Shown: positions 45,665 through 54,878 of the stretch, piece after piece
Numbering within the stretch: position 1 is the stretch's first letter
Layout of the letters: every line of letters begins with the position of its first letter
Source: Succinivibrio faecicola
GTDB taxonomy: Bacteria; Pseudomonadota; Gammaproteobacteria; Enterobacterales; Succinivibrionaceae
Assembly (NCBI RefSeq): GCF_019448115.1
Contig: NZ_JAGFNY010000011.1
Span: forward strand, 1 to 58,069
DNA length: 58,069 bases
Reading direction: 5' to 3'
The notes under the pieces: generated by a model
Database searches by the model: none
Told to the model about the DNA's origin: nothing
The model's input: the letters and a program-made list of their open reading frames with translations, nothing else
Program-made: the position numbers and the translations under genes

Positions 45665-47038
45665 ATGACTGACAGTTGGGCATTAAGAGGTAAGGTACTA
45701 CAAAATGATGATGTAAATCCATCATTACTATGCCGTGTTTATGACAGAATAGCTGTTCAGAATGCTGAAGGCCAGACTGCATTTTACTGTCTTGAGCTTT
45801 CTGCTGGTAATACTTTTAATTTTGGATTCTGCAGAAAAGAGAATGTCCCATCTCTTCTTAGAGATGTCTTCACTTTCAATAATCAAAGAGTACTATTAGG
45901 TAAAGCTCCTGCACTTATGATACCAACAGTGCCAACTTCCATATGGTTAAAGCAGGTTCGTAAATATGATGTTTCTAATGTCATCATGTGGCTTGAAAAC
46001 TCTATAGAACTTAACCCCGAGTATAAAGAGACAATATTAAAATTGCGAAAGATGGGAATGAAATTCGCAATCCGAGTAGATGCAATGGGTGAGGTCGGAT
46101 CTGATGATGAGGTTTTAGCTTGTATTGACTATCTGCTTATAGATTATGCAACTGCTGCCGAATTTATGAGTATAGTTGAACAGCTCAAAAAGAAGATCCC
46201 TGATGTTAAGACAATCGGCTTTAAACGTGAGATGTCAGTTGTATCTTTCAATCGTACAGAGGCAAAGAATTTTGATTTTGTTCTAGGTACGGTAGCGTCA
46301 GACAATTATCAGTACAAAATGGAACGTCCACGATGGCAGCATGAGATGTTAAGAACATTTGCTCAGCTGTTTTCATCTATTTATGACTATAAGGAAATCA
46401 GCTCAGTTGTAGCAAGTTATCCTTTGATGTCTAATGCAATGAAAGGCATGGTTGCTTCAAAGCATTTAGCAAATCTTACAATCAAGAAGGGCAGTAATTT
46501 AGCTGATAAGCAGGGACTTACCCAGCTTGATATCAGAAATTTTCTTGCAATTGCAGTAGCATTTAATCTTTTCGTGTTATCTGATAAACAGGTTTGCGAG
46601 CAGAATAAAAAGCCTTTTTCTCTTGATAATGTAAATTATGAGCCTTTTATTCATTCACTGTATTTTGGCAAATTAGTTGATCTTTTTGCTCAGAATTTGT
46701 GTGACGATATTACAGCGCCACAGGCTTTTATTGCTGGTTTTCTCCGTTTTGCTCAGGTGATGTTGCATGACACTAAAGAAGCTACATTTGATGAGTTTCC
46801 TTTAAATGCTATTACCTCATGTTATTCAGAATCAGGTGGACAGCTTGCAGTTATAATTAGTGTACTTTTGGCACTCACAGAGCACAGAATTGATGATGCT
46901 CTTAATATTGCATCAGATGCAGGTGTTACTCTCAATAAAGAGGATATATATGGTTATATCTCTCATGCAATGACATGGACTGATGCTGTAGAGCGTGCCG
47001 TTGGCATTATTAAGGAAAAAAGAGAAGAAGAAGAATAA
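45665..47038 (+). CDS. Probable degenerate EAL/HDOD-like protein (YuxH type)
   Basis: The N-terminal half (about 1-215) has the outline of an EAL domain. It has MIPTVPTSIWLKQ, MWLENSIELNPEYKETILKL (the place of the glutamate-leucine motif), IDYLLIDYATAAEF (the place of the KID segment) and a final KNFDFVLGTV resembling FDLFQGYFF. The catalytic EAL glutamate and metal ligands are not recognisable, so phosphodiesterase activity is unlikely. The C-terminal half (about 225-457) is helical and compatible with an HDOD domain. Together this suggests a YuxH-like EAL-HDOD protein. I cannot exclude an unrelated fold. It starts 15 bp after mpl, with AGGTGA upstream. Confidence 0.5.
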   Translation: MTDSWALRGKVLQNDDVNPSLLCRVYDRIAVQNAEGQTAFYCLELSAGNTFNFGFCRKENVPSLLRDVFTFNNQRVLLGKAPALMIPTVPTSIWLKQVRKYDVSNVIMWLENSIELNPEYKETILKLRKMGMKFAIRVDAMGEVGSDDEVLACIDYLLIDYATAAEFMSIVEQLKKKIPDVKTIGFKREMSVVSFNRTEAKNFDFVLGTVASDNYQYKMERPRWQHEMLRTFAQLFSSIYDYKEISSVVASYPLMSNAMKGMVASKHLANLTIKKGSNLADKQGLTQLDIRNFLAIAVAFNLFVLSDKQVCEQNKKPFSLDNVNYEPFIHSLYFGKLVDLFAQNLCDDITAPQAFIAGFLRFAQVMLHDTKEATFDEFPLNAITSCYSESGGQLAVIISVLLALTEHRIDDALNIASDAGVTLNKEDIYGYISHAMTWTDAVERAVGIIKEKREEEE

Positions 47039-47047
47039 TTTACGAAT

Positions 47048-47097
47048 AAAAAAAACGTTATCATAAAGACTTTTCGTTTTTAGATAACGTTTTTTTT
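47048..47097. terminator. Bidirectional terminator between the EAL-like gene and prs
   Basis: AAAAACGTTATC and GATAACGTTTTT form a 12-bp stem around a 20-nt T-rich loop, followed by more T. Equivalent tracts on both sides let it serve both convergent genes. Confidence 0.8.
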
Positions 47098-47110
47098 GTT
47101 TGAACTGATA

Positions 47111-48061
47111 TTAGTTTTGTTCAAACATTGCAGAAATAGATTCTTCGTTATTAATTCTGCGAATTGCTTCTGCAAGCATAGGAGCAAGAGTTAACTGGCG
47201 GAAACACTTTAACTTCTGGAACTTGTCTGTTGCAGGAACAGAATCTGAAACGATCAGGCGATCGATCGATGATTCTGAAATATTCTTGTATGCATCACCA
47301 GAAAGTACAGCATGAGTACCATAAGCTGTAACTGATTTGGCTCCTCTCTCTTTTAGAGCTGCTGCAGCCTTACACAAGGTGCCACCAGTATCAATAATGT
47401 CATCAACGATGATACATTCACGATCCTTAACATCACCGATAAGGTTCATAACCTCAGACACGTTAGGACGTGGGCGACGCTTATCAATGATAGCAATATC
47501 TGCATTGTCCAATAATTTTGCAATTGCACGAGCGCGAACAACACCACCCATATCAGGAGAAACAACGCAAGGATTCTTTAGGTTCAGAGTCTTCATATCA
47601 TCAACAAAGATCTGTGAAGAGAAGCAGTTGTCTACAGGAACATCGAAGAAGCCCTGGATCTGTTCTGCATGAAGATCTACAGTTAAAACTCTGTCAACGC
47701 CAACGGTTGATAAAAAGTCAGCAACAACTTTTGCAGTAATAGGAACACGAGCAGAACGTAAACGTCTGTCCTGACGAGCATAACCAAAGTAAGGGATTAC
47801 AGCTGTAATACGACCTGCAGATGCACGACGAAGAGCATCGATCATAACGATAAGTTCCATCAGATTATCATTTGAAGGAGCGCAGGTTGATTGGATGATG
47901 AAAATATCACAACCACGAACGTTTTCATTAATCTGAACATGAATTTCTCCGTCAGAAAAACGATCTACAGTTGCATTTCCAAGTCTTGTATAAAGTCTGT
48001 CTGCGATTTTTTTTGCTAAGTCCGGTGTTGCATTACCGGCAAAAAGCTTCATATCAGCCAT
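47111..48061 (-). CDS. prs: Ribose-phosphate pyrophosphokinase (PRPP synthetase)
   Basis: Prs makes PRPP from ribose 5-phosphate and ATP for nucleotide, His, Trp and NAD synthesis. Its start [20 protein letters not shown] is nearly that of E. coli. The ATP-site loop [12 protein letters not shown], the [11 protein letters not shown] metal site and the PRPP-binding motif [15 protein letters not shown] are all intact. At 316 aa it equals the usual length. It is the last gene of the lolB-ispE-prs order, but a strong hairpin with a T-tract separates it from ispE. Confidence 0.97.
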   Translation of the reverse strand: MADMKLFAGNATPDLAKKIADRLYTRLGNATVDRFSDGEIHVQINENVRGCDIFIIQSTCAPSNDNLMELIVMIDALRRASAGRITAVIPYFGYARQDRRLRSARVPITAKVVADFLSTVGVDRVLTVDLHAEQIQGFFDVPVDNCFSSQIFVDDMKTLNLKNPCVVSPDMGGVVRARAIAKLLDNADIAIIDKRRPRPNVSEVMNLIGDVKDRECIIVDDIIDTGGTLCKAAAALKERGAKSVTAYGTHAVLSGDAYKNISESSIDRLIVSDSVPATDKFQKLKCFRQLTLAPMLAEAIRRINNEESISAMFEQN

Positions 48062-48086
48062 AAGATATGTGATCCTGAGTGGTTAG

Positions 48087-48120
48087 AAAAAAACATGTTT
48101 CTGAGATTTTCAGAAACATG
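48087..48120 (-). terminator. Rho-independent terminator between ispE and prs
   Basis: On the minus strand CATGTTTCTGA and TCAGAAACATG form a perfect 11-bp stem with an AAATC loop, followed by seven T. It lies 69 bp after the ispE stop, so prs likely has its own promoter or gets read-through only. Confidence 0.85.
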
Positions 48121-48188
48121 GCTATTTTAAAACTTTTGCAGAAAACATAAAAGAAGAAAATTTCTTTTTTGAAATATGAAAAAAAAGG

Positions 48189-49046
48189 TTATCTTTGATT
48201 TTCTATAATTGTATCAAGGGTTTTAAGTACAGGTGATCTATCTGTGGATTCTGTTAAAAAGTTTTTGATATTAAGTTTAGTTATGTGCTTTTGTGCCTTT
48301 TTTGCGTCTTCAAGATTGTCAAAGCCCACAAAGCAAGATGATCCACTTCCAGACATAAAGGCTCTTCCATACTGACTTAAAATTGAAAGTAGATTTTGAA
48401 CTTCTGGATACTCGTGTACAACAACCTTTTCAAAACAGTTAGCAAAAGGTGTATTTATGAGTTCATCAAAGGTTCTGACTTTTGAATCCTTTTTTAGTTT
48501 CTCATGAGCAAAAAGCTTTGCTGTAGGGACTGAACACTCAGGTGTTGCAACAAGGTAGTATCTATTTTTTATCTTCTTTTCTGTAAGAATTTCTCCGATT
48601 CCTTCTGCAAAGCAAGTGCAACCTTTGATAAATACAGGAACATCAGCACCAAGTTTTGCTCCAATATTTATAAGAGTATTTTCAGGCAGATTCAGCTCCC
48701 AAAGCTTATTTAAAATAAGCAATGTTGTTGCAGCATTTGATGACCCACCACCAAGACCTCCCCCTTGAGGAAGGATCTTATCGATACTTATCTTGCAGCC
48801 TTTTTGACAGCCAGTCTCTCTTTTTAAAGCCATTGCTGCTTTGTAAATAAGATTCTTTTCAACAGGAAAGCCAAAATCAGTTAAGAGCAAAATCTCATCG
48901 TCATTTGTATCGATAAAGGTCATCTTATCGCCGTGATTGAGAATAACGAACAGAGTCTGAAGATTATGATAACCATCATCTCTTTTTGAAGTTATATACA
49001 AAAAGAGATTTAATTTGCATGGGCTTATTGTAGTGACTGTAGTCAT
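48189..49046 (-). CDS. ispE: 4-(cytidine-5'-diphospho)-2-C-methyl-D-erythritol kinase IspE
   Basis: IspE phosphorylates CDP-ME in the MEP pathway. The GHMP kinase pattern is present: SPCKLNLFLYITSKRDDGYH at the start, the ATP-binding loop PQGGGLGGGSSNAATT, and a C-terminal SGSGSSCFVGF. At 285 aa it matches the E. coli protein of 283. It begins 5 bp after lolB and is co-transcribed with it. Confidence 0.95.
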   Translation of the reverse strand: MTTVTTISPCKLNLFLYITSKRDDGYHNLQTLFVILNHGDKMTFIDTNDDEILLLTDFGFPVEKNLIYKAAMALKRETGCQKGCKISIDKILPQGGGLGGGSSNAATTLLILNKLWELNLPENTLINIGAKLGADVPVFIKGCTCFAEGIGEILTEKKIKNRYYLVATPECSVPTAKLFAHEKLKKDSKVRTFDELINTPFANCFEKVVVHEYPEVQNLLSILSQYGRAFMSGSGSSCFVGFDNLEDAKKAQKHITKLNIKNFLTESTDRSPVLKTLDTIIENQR

Positions 49047-49051
49047 AATTA

Positions 49052-49654
49052 TTACTTTACAGTGGTGATGTCACTGATTCTTAAAACAATTTTTGTCTGT
49101 GGTGTGATTATTTCAAGCAGATTTGGCAGTACATATTCTTTGATTGGTTTATAGCTTCTGTATATTACCTTATACTGATCTTCCACCAATGCTTCTTTTG
49201 CATAGCCAAGATTGTCATAAATTACCTTTCCTCTTGGAAGACCTATCATTACTCTGTGAAGATCTTCTACTGGAATATCAAGCTTGAAATTCTCCTTTAA
49301 AAGCTCTCTTGCATTTTCTCCTTTTAATTCTTTTCCCTGAGCATTTATGTAGGTTGTACCATTTGCATAAACTTCAATAAGCGCATATTGCATTCCCATA
49401 GGTCCAGTAAATGCCAATGAAAACTTGTTTTTGTTATATGAATATGCGCAGTTTACAGAGAATGATGCATTTTTGTATCTTGAGAAAAGTCCAATTTTGC
49501 CAAACTCTTCAAGCTCATTTATGTCATTGAGTTTTTTTTCTCTTTTCTCCTGAGTTAGCAGACTAAAACTATTATCTTCAACTTTTGGTGCACAACCAGA
49601 AAGAATGAAGGTTGCTGTTAATAACAAAAATAGGGTAGATACAATCTTAATCAT
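49052..49654 (-). CDS. lolB: Outer-membrane lipoprotein acceptor LolB
   Basis: LolB accepts lipoproteins from the periplasmic carrier LolA and inserts them into the outer membrane. A lipoprotein signal ends at Cys21 (ILSGC). The mature protein has FGKIGLFSRYKNASFSVNCA then YSYNKNKFSLAFTGPMGMQ, the usual LolB beta strands, and ENARELLKENFKLDIPVEDL then HRVMIGLP, the characteristic W/H-x-G-x-P-type segment. At 200 aa it matches the family. It overlaps ycaO by 8 bp, which suggests translational coupling, and precedes ispE as in most gammaproteobacteria. hemA, the usual divergent neighbour, is replaced by ycaO. Confidence 0.85.
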   Translation of the reverse strand: MIKIVSTLFLLLTATFILSGCAPKVEDNSFSLLTQEKREKKLNDINELEEFGKIGLFSRYKNASFSVNCAYSYNKNKFSLAFTGPMGMQYALIEVYANGTTYINAQGKELKGENARELLKENFKLDIPVEDLHRVMIGLPRGKVIYDNLGYAKEALVEDQYKVIYRSYKPIKEYVLPNLLEIITPQTKIVLRISDITTVK

Positions 49655-51401
49655 TATATGAACTTTGAGCCTCTTTTAATATGTTGTAGATTCTAATTAA
49701 TTCCTGATGGGCGGTAAAACTCTTCATATTCAGATCACTCCCCACAAGATTGTTGAAACGTTTTCTTCCCTCAATATGATCAAGTGCGTTTTCAACTGTT
49801 TTCTCTCCGTATAAAAGCTTGAGTCCATCAATATAATCTTCAAGCTTCAAACTTCCTGTAGTCAGACAGTCTGTAATTTTTATAATGCACTGGTAGAAAG
49901 CTCTGTTCTCAAGAGACATACTTTCGTTGTTATATAGAAGAGTCCATTTTGCATATTCAGAAGCAGCTTCATAATTTTTTGCTGCAAGTGCAACTAGACA
50001 TTTTAATTCACCCATTCTTAGATTTTCCCAAGAGGATTTCTCATCTGGGAGTACACCCAATAAAGAGCAAACATTTGTATCGTTATCAAACTCTTCATTT
50101 TCAAGTTCCTGAAGATAGCTTTCATATGTTTCTTCAGTTTCATCAGTATCTGGCAAAGAGAGCAGTGCATCCTGAAAATCGATACCAAGATTTGTGTTGT
50201 TATAAACTAGATCGTCTACTGGATAGATTTCAGACATTCCAGGAACAATGGTTCTGTAAACATATACACCAAGATAATTGTATGAGCGGATATAAATATC
50301 AAAGCCAAGTTTTGCAATCATATATCTTAAAGCTTTGTACTGTTCCTTTGTGCTTCCTGAAAAATCCCAGGCTACAAATCTATAGTCAGGTATTTTTCTG
50401 AACATCTGCATTGGCAGAATTCCGGTTGAATCTACAAAATGGCTTTCAAGATTTACAATATCTGATGTTTTGTTTAAATCAAAATCAGGTTCATCAAAGT
50501 TATCAAGATCGCTAAATGAGCGTCCCTGCATTAGTTCAGTTATTGTTCTGTCTAAAGCAACTTCAAAAATAGGATGAGCTCCAAAAGATGCAAAGCAAGT
50601 TCCGTTTCTCTGATTGAACATTACGATGCAGACAACAGGGAATTTTCCACCAAGAGAAGCGTCATAACATACGACTTTCAATCCATCGCCTTGAAGATCT
50701 TTTAGTGATTTATATGATTTTTCATATTTTTGTAAAATTTCATCAGGAACAGCAGGAAGGGCAAGACCTTTCTTTATAATCTCTCTTTTCACATGTCTTT
50801 CGATAATTTCTGAAAGACCCTGAACTAAGGCTTCATATTCGCTGTTTCCCTCTGACATGCCGTTTGAACCGTACAGATTGTCTAGTAGGTTTACAGGAAA
50901 GTATACGATCTCTCCATTTCTTGCATTTGTAAAAGGAATGGAGCAAACACCTCTTGAGTATGAAGAAGACTGCAGATCAACAAGGTTTTCAAGAGTTAAA
51001 TCACATTCTTGAGTATAGAATTTGCGCAATGATGCATTTAATATTTCATTTGGGATTTGATTTTGGTTTTCCTCAATATTTGTCCATTTTTCATCTTTGA
51101 AATGAACAAAAGGGGCATTTGAGTTATCCAAACCAAGATAATAATCAGAAAACTCCATATGAGTTGCAAGTCTTTCAAAAAGTTCACCATATGCTGAAGC
51201 TCTAGCGGCTAGGCGAGATGAACCTTTTCCATTAGAGTAGAGTGTAGGGCATGATGTAACTGAAAGATTAACCGAGTACACATCTTCAAGCGGGTTCATC
51301 CAGTTAGATTCAGTCACACTGATATTTAATTTCTTTAAAATTTCCTCAAAATGAGCGATGCTCTGTTCAACCGGTGCATCTTTGCCTAGAATCTGAGTCA
51401 T
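49647..51401 (-). CDS. ycaO: YcaO, involved in beta-methylthiolation of ribosomal protein S12
   Basis: E. coli YcaO is a YcaO-domain protein that contributes, with RimO, to beta-methylthiolation of ribosomal protein S12. The start TQILGKDAPVEQSIAHFEEI resembles the E. coli protein closely. The ATP-binding segments NGKGSSRLAARASAYGELFE and NSEYEALVQGLSEIIERHVK, the CYDASLGGKFPVVCIVMFNQ stretch and SFGAHPIFEVALDRTITELM are conserved. The C-terminal third carries a helical region with TPR-like spacing. At 584 aa it equals the E. coli protein of 586. It leads the ycaO-lolB-ispE transcript. There is no precursor peptide or dehydrogenase gene nearby, so an azoline-peptide cluster is unlikely. Confidence 0.9.
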   Translation of the reverse strand: MTQILGKDAPVEQSIAHFEEILKKLNISVTESNWMNPLEDVYSVNLSVTSCPTLYSNGKGSSRLAARASAYGELFERLATHMEFSDYYLGLDNSNAPFVHFKDEKWTNIEENQNQIPNEILNASLRKFYTQECDLTLENLVDLQSSSYSRGVCSIPFTNARNGEIVYFPVNLLDNLYGSNGMSEGNSEYEALVQGLSEIIERHVKREIIKKGLALPAVPDEILQKYEKSYKSLKDLQGDGLKVVCYDASLGGKFPVVCIVMFNQRNGTCFASFGAHPIFEVALDRTITELMQGRSFSDLDNFDEPDFDLNKTSDIVNLESHFVDSTGILPMQMFRKIPDYRFVAWDFSGSTKEQYKALRYMIAKLGFDIYIRSYNYLGVYVYRTIVPGMSEIYPVDDLVYNNTNLGIDFQDALLSLPDTDETEETYESYLQELENEEFDNDTNVCSLLGVLPDEKSSWENLRMGELKCLVALAAKNYEAASEYAKWTLLYNNESMSLENRAFYQCIIKITDCLTTGSLKLEDYIDGLKLLYGEKTVENALDHIEGRKRFNNLVGSDLNMKSFTAHQELIRIYNILKEAQSSYND

Positions 51402-51489
51402 GATAAATCCTGTAGACTATGCAATTGTTTATTATTTATGAAAATATCGTATGATAACATAAACAGTGATTTTTAAGGTTGATTTTCAT

Positions 51490-52395
51490 ATGTCAAATTC
51501 GGATAAGGACAAAAATATAGCTGTGGAAGAAACAAACAATTCCATTATTAAACAAAATGATGAGAATACTGATAACTGCACCGTCGGTATCACAGATAAT
51601 GGCGTAAAAAATGACTTTGAAAATACTATTTTGCAAAGTTCAGAGCAAAAGGAAAAACCTGTTAATCTTGCAGGTCCTTCCATGGCATCTATTGCAGTAA
51701 GTCATATGAGACGGATAACAGGGAATACAAAAAGATCTCTTGAATTAAGAAAAGAAAGTCCTCTTAAAGTTAAATATCTGAAAAAGGGAATAAAACAGAG
51801 GATTGCACAATTAGAAGAAGACTTTGAAAATGAAATGCAAGAAGAAGAGATAGAAAACAATAAAAATCAAGAAAAAACAGATAGTAACACAGATAGTTCA
51901 GAGGTAAAAAGCAGATTTTATGACAGAGCTATCAGAAGAATTTCCTATTTTAATGCAGAAAAAAATACTAATTTATCAAAAATAAGAAACAATTTTAGGA
52001 TTTTTATCATTATAATAATGGGACTTGCACTTTATTATGGTTACTGTAAATTCACCAGAAACAGTGATGAACCTTCACTGATATCTCTGCGCGGGCAATT
52101 ACCATTAAAGCTTGATGCTCAAGGGCAGACTATCTTACAAAAGATTGATACTGTCGATAACAGCGTGATTGTGACTATTGTAAAAGCAGAAAATTCAAAA
52201 AATGATTCACAAGAGTTCTTAACAGCTTTGGACTCTTTTGTTAAAAATGTGTCAAATAAATTCTGCAATATTGAACATATTGTTCAGCTAACGGCGGCAG
52301 GAAAAACCGTAAAGGTTAACATTGACGCATCGAATAATTCCTATCACAGGGAGTTTATCTGTGATAAGAATAATATATTACATAATGAAGATTAA
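51490..52395 (+). CDS. Single-pass membrane protein of unknown function
   Basis: I do not recognise this 301-aa protein. Residues 1-60 are Asn/Asp/Glu-rich and disordered. Basic segments follow ([20 protein letters not shown]), then a charged Glu-rich coiled-coil-like stretch ([20 protein letters not shown]). A membrane segment lies at about 167-186 ([15 protein letters not shown]), followed by a 115-residue outer part with no family signature. The ATG at 51490 has AAGG about 14 bp upstream; a GTG at 51466 is in frame. The topology suggests a large cytoplasmic N-terminus and a periplasmic C-terminus. It is divergent from ycaO and 29 bp before asd. Confidence 0.6.
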   Translation: MSNSDKDKNIAVEETNNSIIKQNDENTDNCTVGITDNGVKNDFENTILQSSEQKEKPVNLAGPSMASIAVSHMRRITGNTKRSLELRKESPLKVKYLKKGIKQRIAQLEEDFENEMQEEEIENNKNQEKTDSNTDSSEVKSRFYDRAIRRISYFNAEKNTNLSKIRNNFRIFIIIIMGLALYYGYCKFTRNSDEPSLISLRGQLPLKLDAQGQTILQKIDTVDNSVIVTIVKAENSKNDSQEFLTALDSFVKNVSNKFCNIEHIVQLTAAGKTVKVNIDASNNSYHREFICDKNNILHNED

Positions 52396-52424
52396 TTAAA
52401 TTTTGCAAATTTTGTGAGGATATA

Positions 52425-53537
52425 ATGCAAAAAGTAGGTCTAATCGGATGGCGTGGAATGGTAGGCTCCGTATTAATGGAGCGTATGGTACAGGAAAATG
52501 ATTTTTCTGTAATCGATGCTGTATTCTTCTCAACCTCTCAGGCAGGTCAGAAGGCTCCTTCATTTGGCGGTAAAGATAATGGTGTTCTCCAGGACGCTTA
52601 TAATCTAGATGCTTTAAAAGCTATGGATATCATTATCACTGCACAGGGTGGCGATTACACTACTAAAATGTACAAAGCTCTACGTGATACTGGTTGGAAT
52701 GGCTACTGGATTGATGCTGCTTCAACATTACGTATGGAAAAGGACACCAAGATTATTCTTGACCCTGTAAATCATGAAGTTTTAGACAAGGCTTTAAATG
52801 ACGGTATCAAGTCATATATTGGTGGTAACTGTACTGTAAGCTTACTTTTAATCGCTTTAGCTGGTCTAATCAAGACTGGTAATGTTGAGTGGATTTCTAC
52901 TCAGACCTATCAGGCAGCATCTGGTGCTGGTGCTAAGAATATGCGTGAACTTTTATGTCAGATGGGTTCATTATATGACTGTGTTAATTCAGAACTTGCA
53001 GATCCACACAGCTCAATTCTTGATATCGAGCGTAAGGTTCGTGCAAAGATGAATGATGCATCATTCCCAACAGACAATTTCGGTGCTCCTTTAGCTGGCA
53101 GTGCTTTACCATGGATTGATAAAGAGCTTGAGAATGGTCAGAGCCGTGAAGAGTGGAAGAGCCAGGCTGAAGCTAACAAGATTTTAGGCTACGCTGATGA
53201 GTCATTAAAGATCGACGGTAACTGCGTACGTATCAGCTCAATGCGTTGCCACAGCCAGGCATTAACTATCAAGTTAAACAAGAACATTCCTTTAAATGAT
53301 GTAGAGCAGTTAATTCTATCTCAGAATAAGTGGGTAAGAGTAATCGAGAACCACAAGGAAGTAACTCTTAAGGAGCTGACTCCAGCTAAGGTATCAGGTT
53401 CTTTATATGTACCTATCGGCCGTTTACGTAAGATGAACATGGGTGATAACTTCTTATCAGCATTCACTGTTGGTGACCAGTTATTATGGGGTGCAGCAGA
53501 GCCATTACGCTGCATGCTCCGTCAGATCGTAGGCTAA
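52425..53537 (+). CDS. asd: Aspartate-semialdehyde dehydrogenase (gamma-proteobacterial type)
   Basis: Asd reduces aspartyl phosphate to aspartate semialdehyde for Lys, Thr, Met and diaminopimelate synthesis. The NADPH-binding start [18 protein letters not shown], the catalytic Cys136 in GGNCTVS, and the substrate-binding [18 protein letters not shown] stretch are those of the E. coli-type enzyme. At 370 aa it matches (367). It is closed by a strong terminator. No lysine riboswitch is seen upstream. Confidence 0.96.
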   Translation: MQKVGLIGWRGMVGSVLMERMVQENDFSVIDAVFFSTSQAGQKAPSFGGKDNGVLQDAYNLDALKAMDIIITAQGGDYTTKMYKALRDTGWNGYWIDAASTLRMEKDTKIILDPVNHEVLDKALNDGIKSYIGGNCTVSLLLIALAGLIKTGNVEWISTQTYQAASGAGAKNMRELLCQMGSLYDCVNSELADPHSSILDIERKVRAKMNDASFPTDNFGAPLAGSALPWIDKELENGQSREEWKSQAEANKILGYADESLKIDGNCVRISSMRCHSQALTIKLNKNIPLNDVEQLILSQNKWVRVIENHKEVTLKELTPAKVSGSLYVPIGRLRKMNMGDNFLSAFTVGDQLLWGAAEPLRCMLRQIVG

Positions 53538-53559
53538 TTTGCTATAATCTGATAAAAAG

Positions 53560-53596
53560 TTCAGGTCCTCTTTTTAGGGGACCTGAATTTTTTTTG
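53560..53596 (+). terminator. asd terminator
   Basis: TTCAGGTCCTCT and AGGGGACCTGAA form a 12-bp stem (one G-T pair) with a TTTT loop, followed by eight T. Confidence 0.9.
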
Positions 53597-53710
53597 TCTC
53601 AAATAAATGAAAAGAGGTAAATATCGACAGAAATTAAAAAAAAATTACATAAAAATTTGCATAAAATTCAAAATGATAGTGTCGATTCAAAAAAGATCTT
53701 AAAAAAATAT

Positions 53711-53738
53711 TAAAGTGGTGAACGAAATTTGCCGTTAA
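53711..53738 (+). promoter_or_regulatory. Sigma-28 promoter of flagellin gene 1
   Basis: TAAAG, a 15-bp spacer and GCCGTTAA match the flagellar sigma-28 layout (TAAA-N15-GCCGATAA), with T in place of A at the fifth -10 position. The start site would be about 55 bp before the ATG. Confidence 0.85.
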
Positions 53739-53768
53739 GAAAACAACTAGAAATATAACTAGCGAATT

Positions 53769-53788
53769 CGAATTAAGGAATTAATTCG
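53769..53788 (+). promoter_or_regulatory. 5' UTR stem-loop before flagellin 1
   Basis: CGAATTAA and TTAATTCG form a perfect 8-bp stem closed by GGAA, a GNRA-type tetraloop, and end 2 bp before the ribosome binding site GGAG. The position suggests mRNA stabilisation or translation control. Confidence 0.55.
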
Positions 53789-53800
53789 TAGGAGAGAAAA

Positions 53801-54682
53801 ATGGCACTATATGTTTCAACAAATATTTCTTCAATTAACTCAGGGCGACAGCTTGGAAAAGCAACTCATGCATTAGATACAAGCTACAAGCGTCTATCAT
53901 CCGGTTTGCGAATTAATTCAGCAAAAGACGATGCAGCAGGTTTACAGATATCAAATAGATTAACAGCTCAGATTAACGGTTTAAATCAGGGTAACCGTAA
54001 TGCTAATGATGGTATTGCGCTTGCTCAGACTGCTGAAGGTGCACTTGATGAAGTTACTAATATGCTTCAGAGAATTCGTACTCTAGCTCTTCAGTCAGCA
54101 AATGGTACAAATACTACCACTGACAGAACATCTCTTCAGTCTGAAGTTACTCAGTTATCAAGTGAAATTGCAAGAATTGCATGTAAAACAACCTTTGCTG
54201 GAAATTCTATTCTTGCAGGTGCAGGTAAAGGTCTTTTAGATAGCAAAGGTAAACTATCTTTACAGGTAGGTGCCAATGCTAATGATACAGTTACAGTAAA
54301 CTTGTCAGTTGCATTCTTGTTGAGCAAAATGCAAGAAGTCTCTTCAGTATCAACTAAGGGATTAAGTACCGATAAGAAATCATTTGATGTTTCTACAGTA
54401 TGTAAAGCTCAAAATGTACTAGAAGGTATTGATTCATATATTTCTTTTGTTGATAAGAAACGTGGTGAATTAGGTGCTGTACAAAACAGACTTGAATCAA
54501 CAATTGCAAACCAGTCAAATATTGCTGAAAACGAGTCAGATGCTCGTTCTCGTATCCGTGATACAGATTATGCTGAGGAAGCTGCAAACTTGTCACAGCA
54601 GACAATTGTTCAGCAGGCTGCATCATCAATGCTAACCCAGGCTAACAGCCGTCCACAGATTGCATTAAGCCTATTAGGCTAA
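53801..54682 (+). CDS. fliC: Flagellin (paralogue 1)
   Basis: This is the filament protein. The conserved N-terminal D0/D1 domain (about residues 1-140) contains RLSSGLRINSAKDDAAGLQI and GNRNANDGIALAQTAEGALD. The C-terminal D1/D0 domain (about 200-293) contains ARSRIRDTDYAEEAANLSQQ and ends SLLG. The central variable region is tiny, so the 293-aa protein has almost no D2/D3. Two cysteines, Cys128 in RIACKTTFAG and Cys201, are odd because flagellins usually lack Cys. It has a sigma-28 promoter, a 5' hairpin and a terminator of its own. Glycosylation by the Maf protein of this window and export with FliS are likely. Confidence 0.93.
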   Translation: MALYVSTNISSINSGRQLGKATHALDTSYKRLSSGLRINSAKDDAAGLQISNRLTAQINGLNQGNRNANDGIALAQTAEGALDEVTNMLQRIRTLALQSANGTNTTTDRTSLQSEVTQLSSEIARIACKTTFAGNSILAGAGKGLLDSKGKLSLQVGANANDTVTVNLSVAFLLSKMQEVSSVSTKGLSTDKKSFDVSTVCKAQNVLEGIDSYISFVDKKRGELGAVQNRLESTIANQSNIAENESDARSRIRDTDYAEEAANLSQQTIVQQAASSMLTQANSRPQIALSLLG

Positions 54683-54692
54683 TCTTCTATGT

Positions 54693-54723
54693 AAAGGATC
54701 TCCTTGCAAAAGGAGATCTTTTC
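54693..54723 (+). terminator. Flagellin 1 terminator
   Basis: GATCTCCTT and AAGGAGATC form a 9-bp stem, extended by AAAG/TTTT pairing, with a GCAA loop. The 3' side is T-rich. Confidence 0.75.
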
Positions 54724-54878
54724 TTATCCAAAATCAAAGAATCTAATCTCATTTTTATTAAGTTTTATTCTAGTAAACTTTTAAAATATTTTGTTGATTT
54801 TTCGATCGTTTTTTTTCTTTTAGTGACTAAAACATGCATAACTGATAAAATCGAAACATATTTATTACGAGGTAAAAT

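Noticed and set aside
49647-51401. The YcaO-domain gene as part of a ribosomally made peptide (azoline) cluster.
   Set aside because: The protein matches the E. coli YcaO along its full length, and no precursor peptide, dehydrogenase or exporter gene is nearby.
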